DNA of 64,000 nt, taken from Intrasporangiaceae bacterium URHB0013. GTDB lineage: Bacteria > Actinomycetota > Actinomycetes > Actinomycetales > Dermatophilaceae. This document shows, piece after piece, positions 28,698 through 37,579 of the stretch. Position 1 is the first letter of the stretch. Every line of letters starts with the position of its first letter. Location of the stretch: positions 62,001 through 126,000 of the forward strand of contig JIBA01000019.1 of NCBI GenBank assembly GCA_000620545.1, written 5' to 3'. The notes below the pieces were generated by a model that ran no database searches, had not been told where the DNA came from, and saw only the letters and a list, made by a program, of their open reading frames with translations. Made by a program: the position numbers and the translations under genes.

Positions 28698-29993
28698 ATG
28701 TCCACGCTTCCCACCCCCGGAGCGCCGTCCCCCGCCGCGGGACCGACGGTCGTCGTGCGCACGGTGCCCCTCGAGGCCGACGGTCCGCTGCTCGCCTACC
28801 TTCCTGCCGGCCTCCCCCACGACGAGCTGCTGTCGTGGGTGCGACGCGGCGAGGGCCTCGTCGGCTGGGGCCGCGCACTGACGTTCGAGGCCCGCGGCGA
28901 CGACCGCTTCCGCGAGGCGGAGGCCTGGTGGCGCACGGTCGGCCAGCACGCCGTCGTGCGCGACGAGGTCGGCCGGCCGGGCACGGGCCTCGTGTGCTTC
29001 GGGTCCTTTCCCTTCGCGTCCGACTCCTCCGAGGCGGCCCGGCTCGTCGTGCCGTCGACGATCGTGGGTCGTCGTGACGGCCGGGCCTGGCTCACGACGG
29101 TGTCGTTGGACCCGCAGCTGACGATCCTCGAGGCCCCCTCTGTCGCAAGCGACCCCGAGCCACCGCGTGACGTGGCATTTGCGGACGGTCGCGTCTCCCC
29201 GGCCCACTACGCCCATGCGGTCGCCCAGGCCGTGCAGCGCATCGCGGCGGGTGAGGTCGACAAGGTCGTCCTCGCCCGTGACCTCGTCGCGACGGCGTCA
29301 GGTCCCATCGACCCCCGCTGGCTGCTGCGCCGCCTCGCCGAGCGCTACGAGAACACGTGGGTCTTCTCGGTGGCCGGACTCGTCGGCGCCACCCCCGAGC
29401 TGCTCGTGCGCCGCGACCAGGGACTCATCACCTCACGCGTGCTCGCCGGCACGATCCGCCGCACCGGCGACGACGCCAAGGACCTCGCGCTCGCGGCCTC
29501 GCTCGCCCGCTCGTCGAAGGACCTGGAGGAGCACGAGTACGCGGTTCGCTCCGTCGCCGAGGCCCTCGCCCCGCACTGCTCGTCGATGAACGTGCCCGAG
29601 GCGCCCTTCGTGCTGCACCTGCCCAACGTCATGCACCTCGCGACCGATGTCGCCGCCGTGAGCGCGGACGACGCCTCGGCCCTGACGCTCGCCGCGTCGC
29701 TGCACCCGTCGGCCGCCGTCGGCGGGACACCGACGGCCCGCGCCGTCGAGCTGATCGGCGAGTTCGAGCACATGGACCGGGGGCGCTACGCCGGTCCCGT
29801 GGGCTGGATGGACGCGAGCGGTGACGGCGCCTGGGGCATCGCCCTGCGCAGTGGCGCCTTCGACGCCGGCGACCCGTCGCAGATCACGCTGTATGCCGGG
29901 TGCGGCATCGTCGCGGGGTCCGATCCCGAGTCCGAGGTCGCCGAGTCCAACGCCAAGCTGATCCCGATGCGCGATGCGCTCGCGAGCGACTGA
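28698..29993 (+). CDS. menF: Isochorismate synthase (menaquinone)
   Basis: This 431-residue chorismate-binding enzyme converts chorismate to isochorismate. The C-terminal chorismate-binding domain starts near residue 165 ([29 protein letters not shown]). It includes [25 protein letters not shown] and [18 protein letters not shown], the expected active-site blocks. The N-terminal part is the less conserved MenF/EntC domain. The menD start is 10 bases past the stop, so F and D form an operon. MenF rather than salicylate or siderophore EntC is inferred from that context. Confidence 0.9.
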   Translation: MSTLPTPGAPSPAAGPTVVVRTVPLEADGPLLAYLPAGLPHDELLSWVRRGEGLVGWGRALTFEARGDDRFREAEAWWRTVGQHAVVRDEVGRPGTGLVCFGSFPFASDSSEAARLVVPSTIVGRRDGRAWLTTVSLDPQLTILEAPSVASDPEPPRDVAFADGRVSPAHYAHAVAQAVQRIAAGEVDKVVLARDLVATASGPIDPRWLLRRLAERYENTWVFSVAGLVGATPELLVRRDQGLITSRVLAGTIRRTGDDAKDLALAASLARSSKDLEEHEYAVRSVAEALAPHCSSMNVPEAPFVLHLPNVMHLATDVAAVSADDASALTLAASLHPSAAVGGTPTARAVELIGEFEHMDRGRYAGPVGWMDASGDGAWGIALRSGAFDAGDPSQITLYAGCGIVAGSDPESEVAESNAKLIPMRDALASD

Positions 29994-30003
29994 CGGGGCG
30001 ACG

Positions 30004-31704
30004 GTGACCGGTCGTCGGAGTGCGCCGGAGCTCGCGCAGCAGGTGGTCCAGCAGCTGTGGCTCGCAGGGGTGCGCGACGTCGTGCTCGCGCCGGGATCAC
30101 GCTCTGCCCCCTTCGCGCTCACTCTCGACGCGGCCGACCGCGACGGCGACCTGCGCCTGCACGTGCGGGTCGACGAGCGGTCGGCCGGGTTCCTCGCGCT
30201 CGGGCTCGCGACGGGGTCCCGGCGCCCGGTCGCCGTCGTGACGACCTCGGGCACCGCCGTGGGCAACCTGCTGCCGGCCGTCATGGAGGCGCACCACACC
30301 GGTCGGCGCGTGCTCGTCGTCAGCGCGGACCGGCCCGACCGGCTGCGGGGCACGGGTGCCAACCAGACGACCGACCAGGCCGGCCTCTTCGGCACCTTCG
30401 CGCCGTGCCACGACCTGACTGCATCCACGACCGGCGAAGATCTGAGCCTGCTTGTGTCGCAAGCCTGCTCACGCCGCGGCCCGACCCAGCTCAACGTGCA
30501 GCTCGACGGCGACCTGCTGCCGTCGGACGCCGACCCCGACACGTGGTGGCAGCGACCGGGGAGCGAAGGCGCCGGGCCGGGCGTCGACCCGTCGGTGTCA
30601 CGACCCGTCGACGGCGAGATCCTCCGCATCGGCCCACGGACGGTCGTCGTGGCCGGCGACGATGCCGGACCCGCGGCACGGTTGCTCGCCGAGGCCGCGA
30701 ACTGGCCCCTCGTCGCCGAGCCGACCTCCGGGGCCCGCATCGGCCGTCAGGCCCTGCGCACCGGCCGGCTGCTGCTCACGACCGACCTGCGCGGTGACGT
30801 CGAGCGGGTCGTCGTCGTCGGGCACCCCACCCTGTCGCGCCCGGTCACGAGCCTCATCAGCGATCCGGGGCTGGAGGTCGTCGCCGTCCGCGGTCGAGAC
30901 GGCGTGGCCACCGACCCGGGGCGGGTGGCGCGCGTGCTCGACGTCGTGCCACGCGTCGACGGGCCGGACGACCCCGCCTGGTTCGCTGCCTGGCGCGACG
31001 GCGACGACCGTCTGTCGGCGCTCATCGACGCGGGTCTGGTTGCCCCTCACGGCGATCCACGTCGGGCGCCGGGAGACGGCGGCCTGTCGCCGCTTGCCGT
31101 CGCGGCCGTCGTGGGAGCCGCCGTCGCCGCCGACACGACGCTGGTCGTCGGCTCGTCCAACCCGGTGCGTGACCTCGACGTCATGGCCGTGCCGTGGACA
31201 CCGCACGAGCACCGTTTCGTCGTCGGCAACCGGGGTCTGGCCGGCATCGACGGCATGGTGTCGACGGCGGTCGGCATCGCGCTCGGTCGGCCCCGCGCCG
31301 CCCGCAGCATCGCCTACCTCGGCGACCTGACGTTCCTCCACGACACCAACGGCCTGCTCACGGGTCGCGGCCAGCGACGACCGGACCTCACGTTCGTCGT
31401 CCTCAGCGACGACGGCGGCGCCATCTTCAGCACCCTCGAGCAGGGTGACCGCCGCTATGCCAGTGCCTTCGAACGGGTCTTCGCAACCCCGCACGGCACC
31501 GACCTCGAGGCGCTGTGCGCGGCGCACCACGCGGCATACGAACGCGTCGACGACTTGGGCCGGCTGTCGGCGGCGCTGGCCGAGTCGCCCTCGGGCGTCA
31601 GGGTTCTCGAGGTTCCGGTGTCGCGGGCCGACCGTCGGGCCGAGGCCGCCTGGCTGCGTGCGCTGGCACAGCAGGTGGTCCCTCACCAGGACCACCGCCG
31701 CTGA
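30004..31704 (+). CDS. menD: SEPHCHC synthase
   Basis: This 566-residue ThDP enzyme catalyses addition of the succinic semialdehyde unit from 2-oxoglutarate to isochorismate. VVLAPGSRSAPFAL is the MenD N-terminal signature. VDERSAGFLALGLA has the catalytic Glu that activates ThDP, and the C-terminal SDDGGAIFSTLEQGD is the Mg/ThDP-binding GDG-type motif. NRGLAGIDGMVSTAVGIA is also conserved. GTG 30004 lies 10 bases past the menF stop. Confidence 0.94.
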   Translation: MTGRRSAPELAQQVVQQLWLAGVRDVVLAPGSRSAPFALTLDAADRDGDLRLHVRVDERSAGFLALGLATGSRRPVAVVTTSGTAVGNLLPAVMEAHHTGRRVLVVSADRPDRLRGTGANQTTDQAGLFGTFAPCHDLTASTTGEDLSLLVSQACSRRGPTQLNVQLDGDLLPSDADPDTWWQRPGSEGAGPGVDPSVSRPVDGEILRIGPRTVVVAGDDAGPAARLLAEAANWPLVAEPTSGARIGRQALRTGRLLLTTDLRGDVERVVVVGHPTLSRPVTSLISDPGLEVVAVRGRDGVATDPGRVARVLDVVPRVDGPDDPAWFAAWRDGDDRLSALIDAGLVAPHGDPRRAPGDGGLSPLAVAAVVGAAVAADTTLVVGSSNPVRDLDVMAVPWTPHEHRFVVGNRGLAGIDGMVSTAVGIALGRPRAARSIAYLGDLTFLHDTNGLLTGRGQRRPDLTFVVLSDDGGAIFSTLEQGDRRYASAFERVFATPHGTDLEALCAAHHAAYERVDDLGRLSAALAESPSGVRVLEVPVSRADRRAEAAWLRALAQQVVPHQDHRR

Positions 31705-31819
31705 GCCGAGCGGTGCCCGTCGGCAGCCCTGGCGGGCCGGCGGGCGAGTCATCGTCGACGGCAGGGGGTGCTGCGGCGTCGCCCACCTCAGCCGCGTGCC
31801 TGCCCGGCACGGCTCTTCG

Positions 31820-32821
31820 TCAGTCGCTCCCACCCGCGAGCACGGCGTGGCAGCGGACGAGCCGGTCGCGCCACCACTGCTGACGGTCCGGCGGGGCCTG
31901 GAGCTCGGCGAGCGCCTCCGGGTCGGGCACGGCACGGCCGGTCGCCAGGACACCACCGGCGGGCCGCCACGGTGGCGACGCGACATCGCCCTCGAAGAGG
32001 CCGACGGTGCCGAGACCGCAGGCATGGTCGAGGGAGGGGAGGGCCGCGGCCAGGGCCACCCCTGCGGCGATGCCGACACTCGTGTCGAGAGCGGACGACA
32101 CGACGGCAGGCAGTCCGCACGCGTCGACCACCTCGAGGGCCTGGACGACGCCGCCGAGCGGCGCGACCTTGACGACGACGACGTCGGCCGCGCCGAGACG
32201 CGCCACCCGGACCGGGTCGTCGGCCTTTCGGATCGACTCGTCGGCCGCGATGAGGACGTCGATGCCGTTGCGGGCGAGGGCGGTCCGCAGCTCGACGAGC
32301 TCCTCGACGGAGGTGCACGGCTGCTCGGCGTACTCGAGGTCGTATGCCCTGAGCCGCCGCAGCGCGTCGGTGGCGGCCTCGACGTCCCAGCCACCGTTGG
32401 CGTCGATCCGGATGCGTGCGGAGGGCCCCATCGCGGCCCGGACGGCGGCGACCCGGGCCACGTCGTCGTCGAGCGTCTGGCCGCGTTCGGCGACCTTGAC
32501 CTTGGCGGTCGTGCACCCGTCGAAGCGCGCCAGGATCTCGGGCACCCGATCCGGTGCGACGGCAGGGACGGTCGCGTTGACGCGCACGACGTCGCGCACG
32601 GGCGCCGGCCACACGGCATACGCCGCCTCGACGGCGCAGGCGAGCCAGCGCGCCGCCTCGCCGTCGGCGTACTCGACGAACGGACTGAACTCGCCCCATC
32701 CCGAGGGGCCCCGCAGGAGCAGCGCCTCTCGCACGTCGACCCCACGGAAGCGCACCCGCATCGGCAGGGCGACGACGTGCGCGCCCTCGAGGAGCTCTGC
32801 GGCCGAGGGCAGGGTCGTCAT
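31820..32821 (-). CDS. menC: o-Succinylbenzoate synthase
   Basis: This 333-residue enolase-superfamily enzyme dehydrates SHCHC to o-succinylbenzoate. The catalytic Lys pair is in TAKVKVAE. Metal ligands are in RIDANGGWD, EYAEQPC and IAADES, and VVKVAPLGG holds the second catalytic Lys. Length and the short capping domain fit the actinobacterial MenC group rather than the dipeptide epimerase group. ATG 32821 is 23 bp downstream of a small membrane-protein gene, so the two may be cotranscribed. The gene converges on menD across 115 bp, in which GTGCC/GGCAC arms could form a weak terminator. Confidence 0.92.
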   Translation of the reverse strand: MTTLPSAAELLEGAHVVALPMRVRFRGVDVREALLLRGPSGWGEFSPFVEYADGEAARWLACAVEAAYAVWPAPVRDVVRVNATVPAVAPDRVPEILARFDGCTTAKVKVAERGQTLDDDVARVAAVRAAMGPSARIRIDANGGWDVEAATDALRRLRAYDLEYAEQPCTSVEELVELRTALARNGIDVLIAADESIRKADDPVRVARLGAADVVVVKVAPLGGVVQALEVVDACGLPAVVSSALDTSVGIAAGVALAAALPSLDHACGLGTVGLFEGDVASPPWRPAGGVLATGRAVPDPEALAELQAPPDRQQWWRDRLVRCHAVLAGGSD

Positions 32822-32844
32822 GCGCCCATCATCGCGGAATCGGG

Positions 32845-33093
32845 TCAGCGGCCGGGAAAGGCCTCGTGACGGTCGCGCGTCGGGTCGGGCGCAGCCGTCG
32901 GGTCGGGCGCGTCCCGCAGACCTCCGCGACCATGGCGGCGTCGGGACGCTCCGCGGCAGGACTGGCCGTGACGGCCGGCATGCGGGAGCACCCAGAAGAG
33001 GCCGAAGAGCCACCAGAACCCGTGGCCCGAGGCCCCGAGCGCGACGGCGATGAGCACCACTCCGGCGATCATGAGGTTGCGTGGCGAGAGCAC
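32845..33093 (-). CDS. Small hypothetical membrane protein
   Basis: This 82-residue protein has one long or two short hydrophobic segments (LMIAGVVLIAVALGASGHGFWWLFGLFWVL) followed by a highly basic, Arg/His-rich tail ending in Pro/Asp-rich sequence. GTG 33093 has GGAGGAGA 7 bases upstream, which is why I prefer it to longer versions. I do not recognise a family. It lies directly ahead of menC. Confidence 0.55.
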   Translation of the reverse strand: MLSPRNLMIAGVVLIAVALGASGHGFWWLFGLFWVLPHAGRHGQSCRGASRRRHGRGGLRDAPDPTAAPDPTRDRHEAFPGR

Positions 33094-33266
33094 GTCGGTC
33101 TCCTCCGTCTCTGGGGCCCAGCGGCCCCGTTCACCTCGACGGTAGACGCGCTCTGCCCCGGCCACCCCGCCCCTCTGTCATCGGCTCCCCCTGACAGATG
33201 TCACGCCCCCACTGGCACGGGCCGCCCACCGACGGGAAGGGGCACCGACTCGAGCGGGACGGACGC

Positions 33267-33761
33267 TCACTCGACGGGCAGCGGGCCGAGGCGCACGTCG
33301 GTGGGATTGTCGACCGCGACGGCGATGCGGTCCAGGAAGACGGCTCGCATCTGCGGCAGGGCGTCGAGCGGGAACCACCGCGCGTCCGTGGACTCGTCGT
33401 CACCCGGACGCGGCTCGCCCGAGATCCAGCGGCAGCGGAAGGTGTGGTCGAGATACTGGCCCAGGTCGCCGTTGTCGTGCGTCACCACAGCGGTCGCCGA
33501 GACCCACACGAGCCGCTCGACCTCGGCGACGACGCACGCCTCCTCCTCGACCTCGCGGACCGCGGCGACGTGCGGATCCTCGCCGGGGTCGACGATGCCG
33601 GTGACCGGCGTCCACGCACCGTTGTCGGAGCGCTTGACCAGCAGCACCTCGTCGGAGCCGCCCTCGACGGCCCGCAGCACGACGGCCGTGACCCCCGGCA
33701 TCCACAGCAGCTCCCGGCCGACCATGGTGCGCAGGTGCGAGACGTAGGGAGGGATCGGCAT
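33267..33761 (-). CDS. Nudix hydrolase
   Basis: This 164-residue protein has a Nudix box at about 56-78: GIVDPGEDPHVAAVREVEEEACV fits Gx5Ex7REUxEExGU except that Ala-Cys replaces the usual final Gly. The REVEEE core that binds the metal is intact. Nudix enzymes hydrolyse nucleoside diphosphates linked to another group; the substrate here cannot be read. ATG 33761 has TAGGGT 7 bases upstream, a leaderless arrangement, back to back with the menB promoter. Confidence 0.88.
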   Translation of the reverse strand: MPIPPYVSHLRTMVGRELLWMPGVTAVVLRAVEGGSDEVLLVKRSDNGAWTPVTGIVDPGEDPHVAAVREVEEEACVVAEVERLVWVSATAVVTHDNGDLGQYLDHTFRCRWISGEPRPGDDESTDARWFPLDALPQMRAVFLDRIAVAVDNPTDVRLGPLPVE

Positions 33762-33768
33762 ACGGCCG

Positions 33769-33790
33769 ACCCTAACGCCGCCGATAGGGT
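33769..33790. promoter_or_regulatory. Back-to-back leaderless promoters for the Nudix gene and menB
   Basis: TAGGGT on the minus strand (33774-33769) ends 7 bases before the Nudix ATG 33761. TAGGGT on the plus strand (33785-33790) ends 6 bases before menB GTG 33797. The start codons are only 35 bp apart, so the two promoters overlap and probably compete. Confidence 0.55.
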
Positions 33791-33796
33791 CGGTCC

Positions 33797-34765
33797 GTGA
33801 GCAGCGAGACCACCGGCAGCGGGCAGCGGGGCGTGTCCGAGACCTTCGACCCGAGCGAGTGGGCCGCCGTCGAGGGCTTCGACCTCACCGACATCACCTA
33901 CCACCGCCGCCGCCCCGTGGCCGGCCGCCCGCACGCCGAGTCGGGGGTCGTGCGCATCGCGTTCGACCGGCCCGAGGTCCTCAACGCCTTCCGCCCGCAC
34001 ACCGTCGACGAGCTCTACCGCGTGCTCGACCACGCCCGCATGACGCCGGACGTCGGGGTGGTGCTCATCACCGGCAACGGCCCGAGCCCCCGGGACGGCA
34101 AGTGGGCCTTCTGCTCCGGCGGTGACCAGCGCATCCGCGGCCGCTCGGGCTACCAGTACGCCGAGGGCGAGACGGCCGACACCGTCGACGCGGCGCGCAC
34201 GAGGGCCCAGGGCGGTCGGTTGCACATCCTCGAGGTGCAGCGCCTCATCCGCACGATGCCGAAGGTCGTCATCGCCGTCGTGAACGGCTGGGCGGCCGGC
34301 GGAGGGCACTCGCTCCACGTCGTGTGCGACCTGACGATCGCCTCCCGCGAGCACGCGCGCTTCAAGCAGACCGACGCCGACGTGGGCAGCTTCGACGCCG
34401 GCTACGGCAGCGCCTACCTCGCCAGGATGGTCGGCCAGAAGTTCGCCCGCGAGATCTTCTTCCTCGGCCGCACCTACTCCGCCGAGGACATGCACCGGAT
34501 GGGCGCGGTCAACCTCGTCGCCGACCACGCCGACCTCGAGCGCGAGGCCCTGGAGGTCGCGACGGAGATCATGGGCAAGAGCCCGCAGGCCCAGCGCATG
34601 CTGAAGTTCGCCTTCAACCTCGTCGACGACGGGCTCATGGGCCAGCAGGTCTTCGCGGGTGAGGCCACGCGCCTCGCGTACATGACCGACGAGGCCGTCG
34701 AGGGACGCGACCAGTTCCTCGAGAAGCGCGAGCCGGACTGGTCGCCGTTCCCCTGGTACTTCTGA
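33797..34765 (+). CDS. menB: 1,4-Dihydroxy-2-naphthoyl-CoA synthase
   Basis: This 322-residue crotonase-fold enzyme cyclises o-succinylbenzoyl-CoA. FDRPEVLNAFRPHTVDEL, the oxyanion-hole block FCSGGDQRIRG, VNGWAAGGGHSLHVVCDLTIA and FDAGYGSAYLARMVG are characteristic of MenB. It has the family's C-terminal ...WSPFPWYF-type end and an extended N-terminus of about 40 residues. GTG 33797 fits a leaderless start. Its stop is only 3 bp from the stop of the converging hydrolase gene. Confidence 0.95.
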   Translation: MSSETTGSGQRGVSETFDPSEWAAVEGFDLTDITYHRRRPVAGRPHAESGVVRIAFDRPEVLNAFRPHTVDELYRVLDHARMTPDVGVVLITGNGPSPRDGKWAFCSGGDQRIRGRSGYQYAEGETADTVDAARTRAQGGRLHILEVQRLIRTMPKVVIAVVNGWAAGGGHSLHVVCDLTIASREHARFKQTDADVGSFDAGYGSAYLARMVGQKFAREIFFLGRTYSAEDMHRMGAVNLVADHADLEREALEVATEIMGKSPQAQRMLKFAFNLVDDGLMGQQVFAGEATRLAYMTDEAVEGRDQFLEKREPDWSPFPWYF

Positions 34766-34768
34766 GGC

Positions 34769-35749
34769 TCAGCGCGCGGTCAGGAGCGCGACGGTGGCGG
34801 CCACGATCTGCCGCTGTGCCTCGGCCCGGCTCACCGTCGGGGTGCCGTCGCCGGGCTGCTCGCCGTAGTCGCCGAAGAAGGAGTGCACAGCGCCCTCGAC
34901 GGGGGTGTATGCCGTGTCGCCGGGCAGCAGCGCCCGGCTCGCCTCGATGTCGGCGGGGGTCGTGAGGCCGTCACGGGTGCCGCTCACCGACGCGACGGAG
35001 AGGTCGTCGCGGTCCGCGAGCGAGTCGGCGGGATACGAGGCCCAGAGGGCAAGTCCCTCGACGAGCCCGGGGTGGTCGCGCGCGAAGGTCGCCGCGACGA
35101 CGCCTCCGAGGCTGTGTCCGCCGATGGTCCACGACGTCACCTCCGGGTGTCGGTCGAGAAACGCGAGCGGTGCGGACCTGGCGAGGAACCCGATGTTGAA
35201 GGGTGGTTTGACGACGAACACGAGGACGCCCTGCCTGCTCACCTCCGACAGCATCGGCACGTAGGCCCGAGGGTCGACGCGGGCCCCCGGCTGGAAGGCC
35301 AGGCCGCGGGTCGGCGTGCCGCTCGTCGGCGCGATGACGATGTGGGCCGGCGCATCCATGACACGCACGTCGGCGCTGCCCGACATGGCGACCACCGCCT
35401 CGGGCGTCGCCCCGAAGGGACGCAGCCAGATGAGCGTCCCGAGCACGACGAGGCTCACGGCCACCCCGACCACCCGACCGACGACTCTGCGCCATGGCCG
35501 GGTCTGCGAGCGCCGTGGGGCCTCGTCGGAACGGTCCCGCACGAGGAGGACGACGCCGATGAGACCGCTCGCGGCGAGGGCGATGACCTGCGCGGGGTTG
35601 CCCGCGAGCAGGACGGACCGGTCGAGGAGGAAGAGCACGAGGGGCACGCCGAGCCAGAGGCTGCCGAGCACGACGGTGAACCGGGCCCGCGGGCGGCGGC
35701 GGGCCGCGGCACCGGCGCCCGCCACCCCCTCGTCCGGCGCGGTCGTCAC
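34769..35749 (-). CDS. Membrane-anchored alpha/beta hydrolase
   Basis: This 326-residue protein has two or three N-terminal hydrophobic segments (about 25-60 and 90-110) followed by an alpha/beta-hydrolase domain. The nucleophile elbow is GGHSLGGVVAA, and a late VHSFFGDYG supplies the likely catalytic His. An Asp in GTRDGLTTP is a candidate for the acid. The domain resembles dienelactone-hydrolase-like or carboxylesterase proteins, but the substrate is unknown. GTG 35749 has TACCCT 6 bases upstream, fitting a leaderless start. Confidence 0.75.
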   Translation of the reverse strand: MTTAPDEGVAGAGAAARRRPRARFTVVLGSLWLGVPLVLFLLDRSVLLAGNPAQVIALAASGLIGVVLLVRDRSDEAPRRSQTRPWRRVVGRVVGVAVSLVVLGTLIWLRPFGATPEAVVAMSGSADVRVMDAPAHIVIAPTSGTPTRGLAFQPGARVDPRAYVPMLSEVSRQGVLVFVVKPPFNIGFLARSAPLAFLDRHPEVTSWTIGGHSLGGVVAATFARDHPGLVEGLALWASYPADSLADRDDLSVASVSGTRDGLTTPADIEASRALLPGDTAYTPVEGAVHSFFGDYGEQPGDGTPTVSRAEAQRQIVAATVALLTAR

Positions 35750-35755
35750 GACCTG

Positions 35756-35761
35756 AGGGTA
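35756..35761 (-). promoter_or_regulatory. -10 box TACCCT, leaderless promoter of the hydrolase gene
   Basis: TACCCT on the minus strand is separated by 6 bases from GTG 35749, with no Shine-Dalgarno between. Confidence 0.45.
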
Positions 35762-35878
35762 ACCACGGAGGTGGGTCGGGGGCGGCGTGGACGTCGGCAG
35801 TCACCGACGTGGACGGCGCTGCCGCGGGAACCCGGTGTCGGTCGCACGCCGGTGACCCGGACAGGGCAGGATGTTGGA

Positions 35879-37579
35879 GTGGAACCGAGCGACGACCGCC
35901 GCGCCAACGCTGGCCGTCGCGCGCCCGGATCCACGCGTCGCCCGCCCGTCGCTCAAGCCGGCTCCCAGCCACCCGACGGGCCGGACCCCGTGGACGCGTC
36001 GGACGCCCCGCAGGCGTCGGACGCCCCGCACGTGTCGGACGTCCCCGAGGGCGGTCGGCCCGCGGACTTCCGCCAGCCCGCGCGCACCACCGCGGCCAAC
36101 GCGACGCGCGCCGTCGGACGCGCCGTCGGTGTTGCCGCCTCTGGCACGGCCCGCCTCACCGCGCGCGGGGGACGTCTCGCCGCCGCCAAGGCCCACGCGT
36201 ACACCCACTCCGGCGGAGCCGGAGAGAGCGGCCTGGCCCGGATCACCGAGCTGCACGCGAGCCACACCGCGGGCGACACGATCATGATGCTGGCCCTGGC
36301 CGGCACCCTGTTCTTCAACCCCCAGACGGCTCAGGCCCGCGGCGACGTCGCGACGTTCCTGCTGCTGACGATGGTCCCGTTCCTCCTCGTCGCACCGCTC
36401 ATCGGGCCGCTGCTCGACCGCTTCTCGCACGGTCGGCGTTGGGCCATCGGCACGACGCTCGCGCTGCGGGCCTTCCTCTGCTGGGTGCTGGCCGAGGCCA
36501 TCACCAACGACAGCAGCTGGCTCTTCCCGGCCGCGCTGGGCTGCCTCGTCGCCTCCCGGGCCTACAACATCACGCGGGCTGCTGCCGTGCCGCGCCTGTT
36601 GCCGCCGGGCACCACACTCGTGAAAGCGAACTCGCGCGTCTCGATGGCGGGCGTCGTCGGTGCGGTGATCGGCGGCGCCATCGGCGGTCTCGCGATGCTC
36701 GCCGGACCGGCCTGGGCGCTGCGGGCGGCCTTCGTCGTCTTCGTCTTCGGCACGGTGCAGGCGATCCGCCTGCCGGCTCGGGTCGACAGCCCGCTCGGCG
36801 AGGTGTCGATCGAGGACACGGCCGCCATCCCCGTGCGCAGCGCCCACGAGGCCGAGGGCACACCCGCGGCCAGCTCGCTCCGCGGCACCCGGCGCGGCTG
36901 GGGCGATGATCCGGCCCGACGGCACACGTCCTCGGGCGACGAGGCGCTGACGGTCGACTCGCTGGGGCCCCTCGGTCGCTTCCGCCGGCGCAAGCAGGCG
37001 ATCCCGTGGCCCGTCATGCACGCCATGTGGTCGACGGGCGGCACCCGCGTCCTCACCGGCTTCCTCATCCTCTTCATGGCGTTCCTCGCCAAGGAGCACC
37101 CCATCGACGGCATCCGCGGGGAGCTCGTCCTCGCGTTCATCGCGGTCGCCATCGGTGTCGGCAACGGGCTGGGCAGCGTCACCGGCAACGTCGTGCGCGA
37201 CCAGCGGCCCGAACGCATCGCCATGGTCTCGGTGCTCGCGGCGACGATCTGCTGCATCGCGGCCGGCCTCTGGTACGGCGTGTGGACGCTGGTCATCCTC
37301 GGCTTCGTGCAGGGCATGTCGGCGCAGCTGTCCAAGCTGGGCTTCGACGCCCTCGTGCAGCGCGAGGTGCCCGAGAACGTCCGCACGTCGGTCTTCGCCT
37401 GGTCCGAGACGATGCTCCAGGCGCTGTGGGTCGTCGGGGGCACGCTCGGCATCGTGCTCCCCCTCAACCCCTACATCGGGTTCCCCGTCTGCGCCGTCGC
37501 GCTCGTCTGGACCGTCGTCATGGCTGCCCGGCAGCGCCGTCGTGCCCGGCCCGCACCACCGAGAGCGAGACGTGCCTGA
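35879..37579 (+). CDS. MFS transporter with long acidic N-terminal region
   Basis: This 566-residue protein has about 120 polar residues at the N-terminus (repeated SDAP-type tripeptides such as DASDAPQASDAPHVSD), then 12 hydrophobic segments starting at DTIMMLALAGTLFF. GPLLDRFSHGRR is MFS motif A. A central ~75-residue cytoplasmic loop links the two six-helix halves. The substrate is unknown. The stop overlaps the menE start (TGATG), so it may be coupled to menE even though no MFS step is known in menaquinone synthesis. CAGGAT lies 6 bases before GTG 35879, supporting that start. Confidence 0.82.
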   Translation: MEPSDDRRANAGRRAPGSTRRPPVAQAGSQPPDGPDPVDASDAPQASDAPHVSDVPEGGRPADFRQPARTTAANATRAVGRAVGVAASGTARLTARGGRLAAAKAHAYTHSGGAGESGLARITELHASHTAGDTIMMLALAGTLFFNPQTAQARGDVATFLLLTMVPFLLVAPLIGPLLDRFSHGRRWAIGTTLALRAFLCWVLAEAITNDSSWLFPAALGCLVASRAYNITRAAAVPRLLPPGTTLVKANSRVSMAGVVGAVIGGAIGGLAMLAGPAWALRAAFVVFVFGTVQAIRLPARVDSPLGEVSIEDTAAIPVRSAHEAEGTPAASSLRGTRRGWGDDPARRHTSSGDEALTVDSLGPLGRFRRRKQAIPWPVMHAMWSTGGTRVLTGFLILFMAFLAKEHPIDGIRGELVLAFIAVAIGVGNGLGSVTGNVVRDQRPERIAMVSVLAATICCIAAGLWYGVWTLVILGFVQGMSAQLSKLGFDALVQREVPENVRTSVFAWSETMLQALWVVGGTLGIVLPLNPYIGFPVCAVALVWTVVMAARQRRRARPAPPRARRA

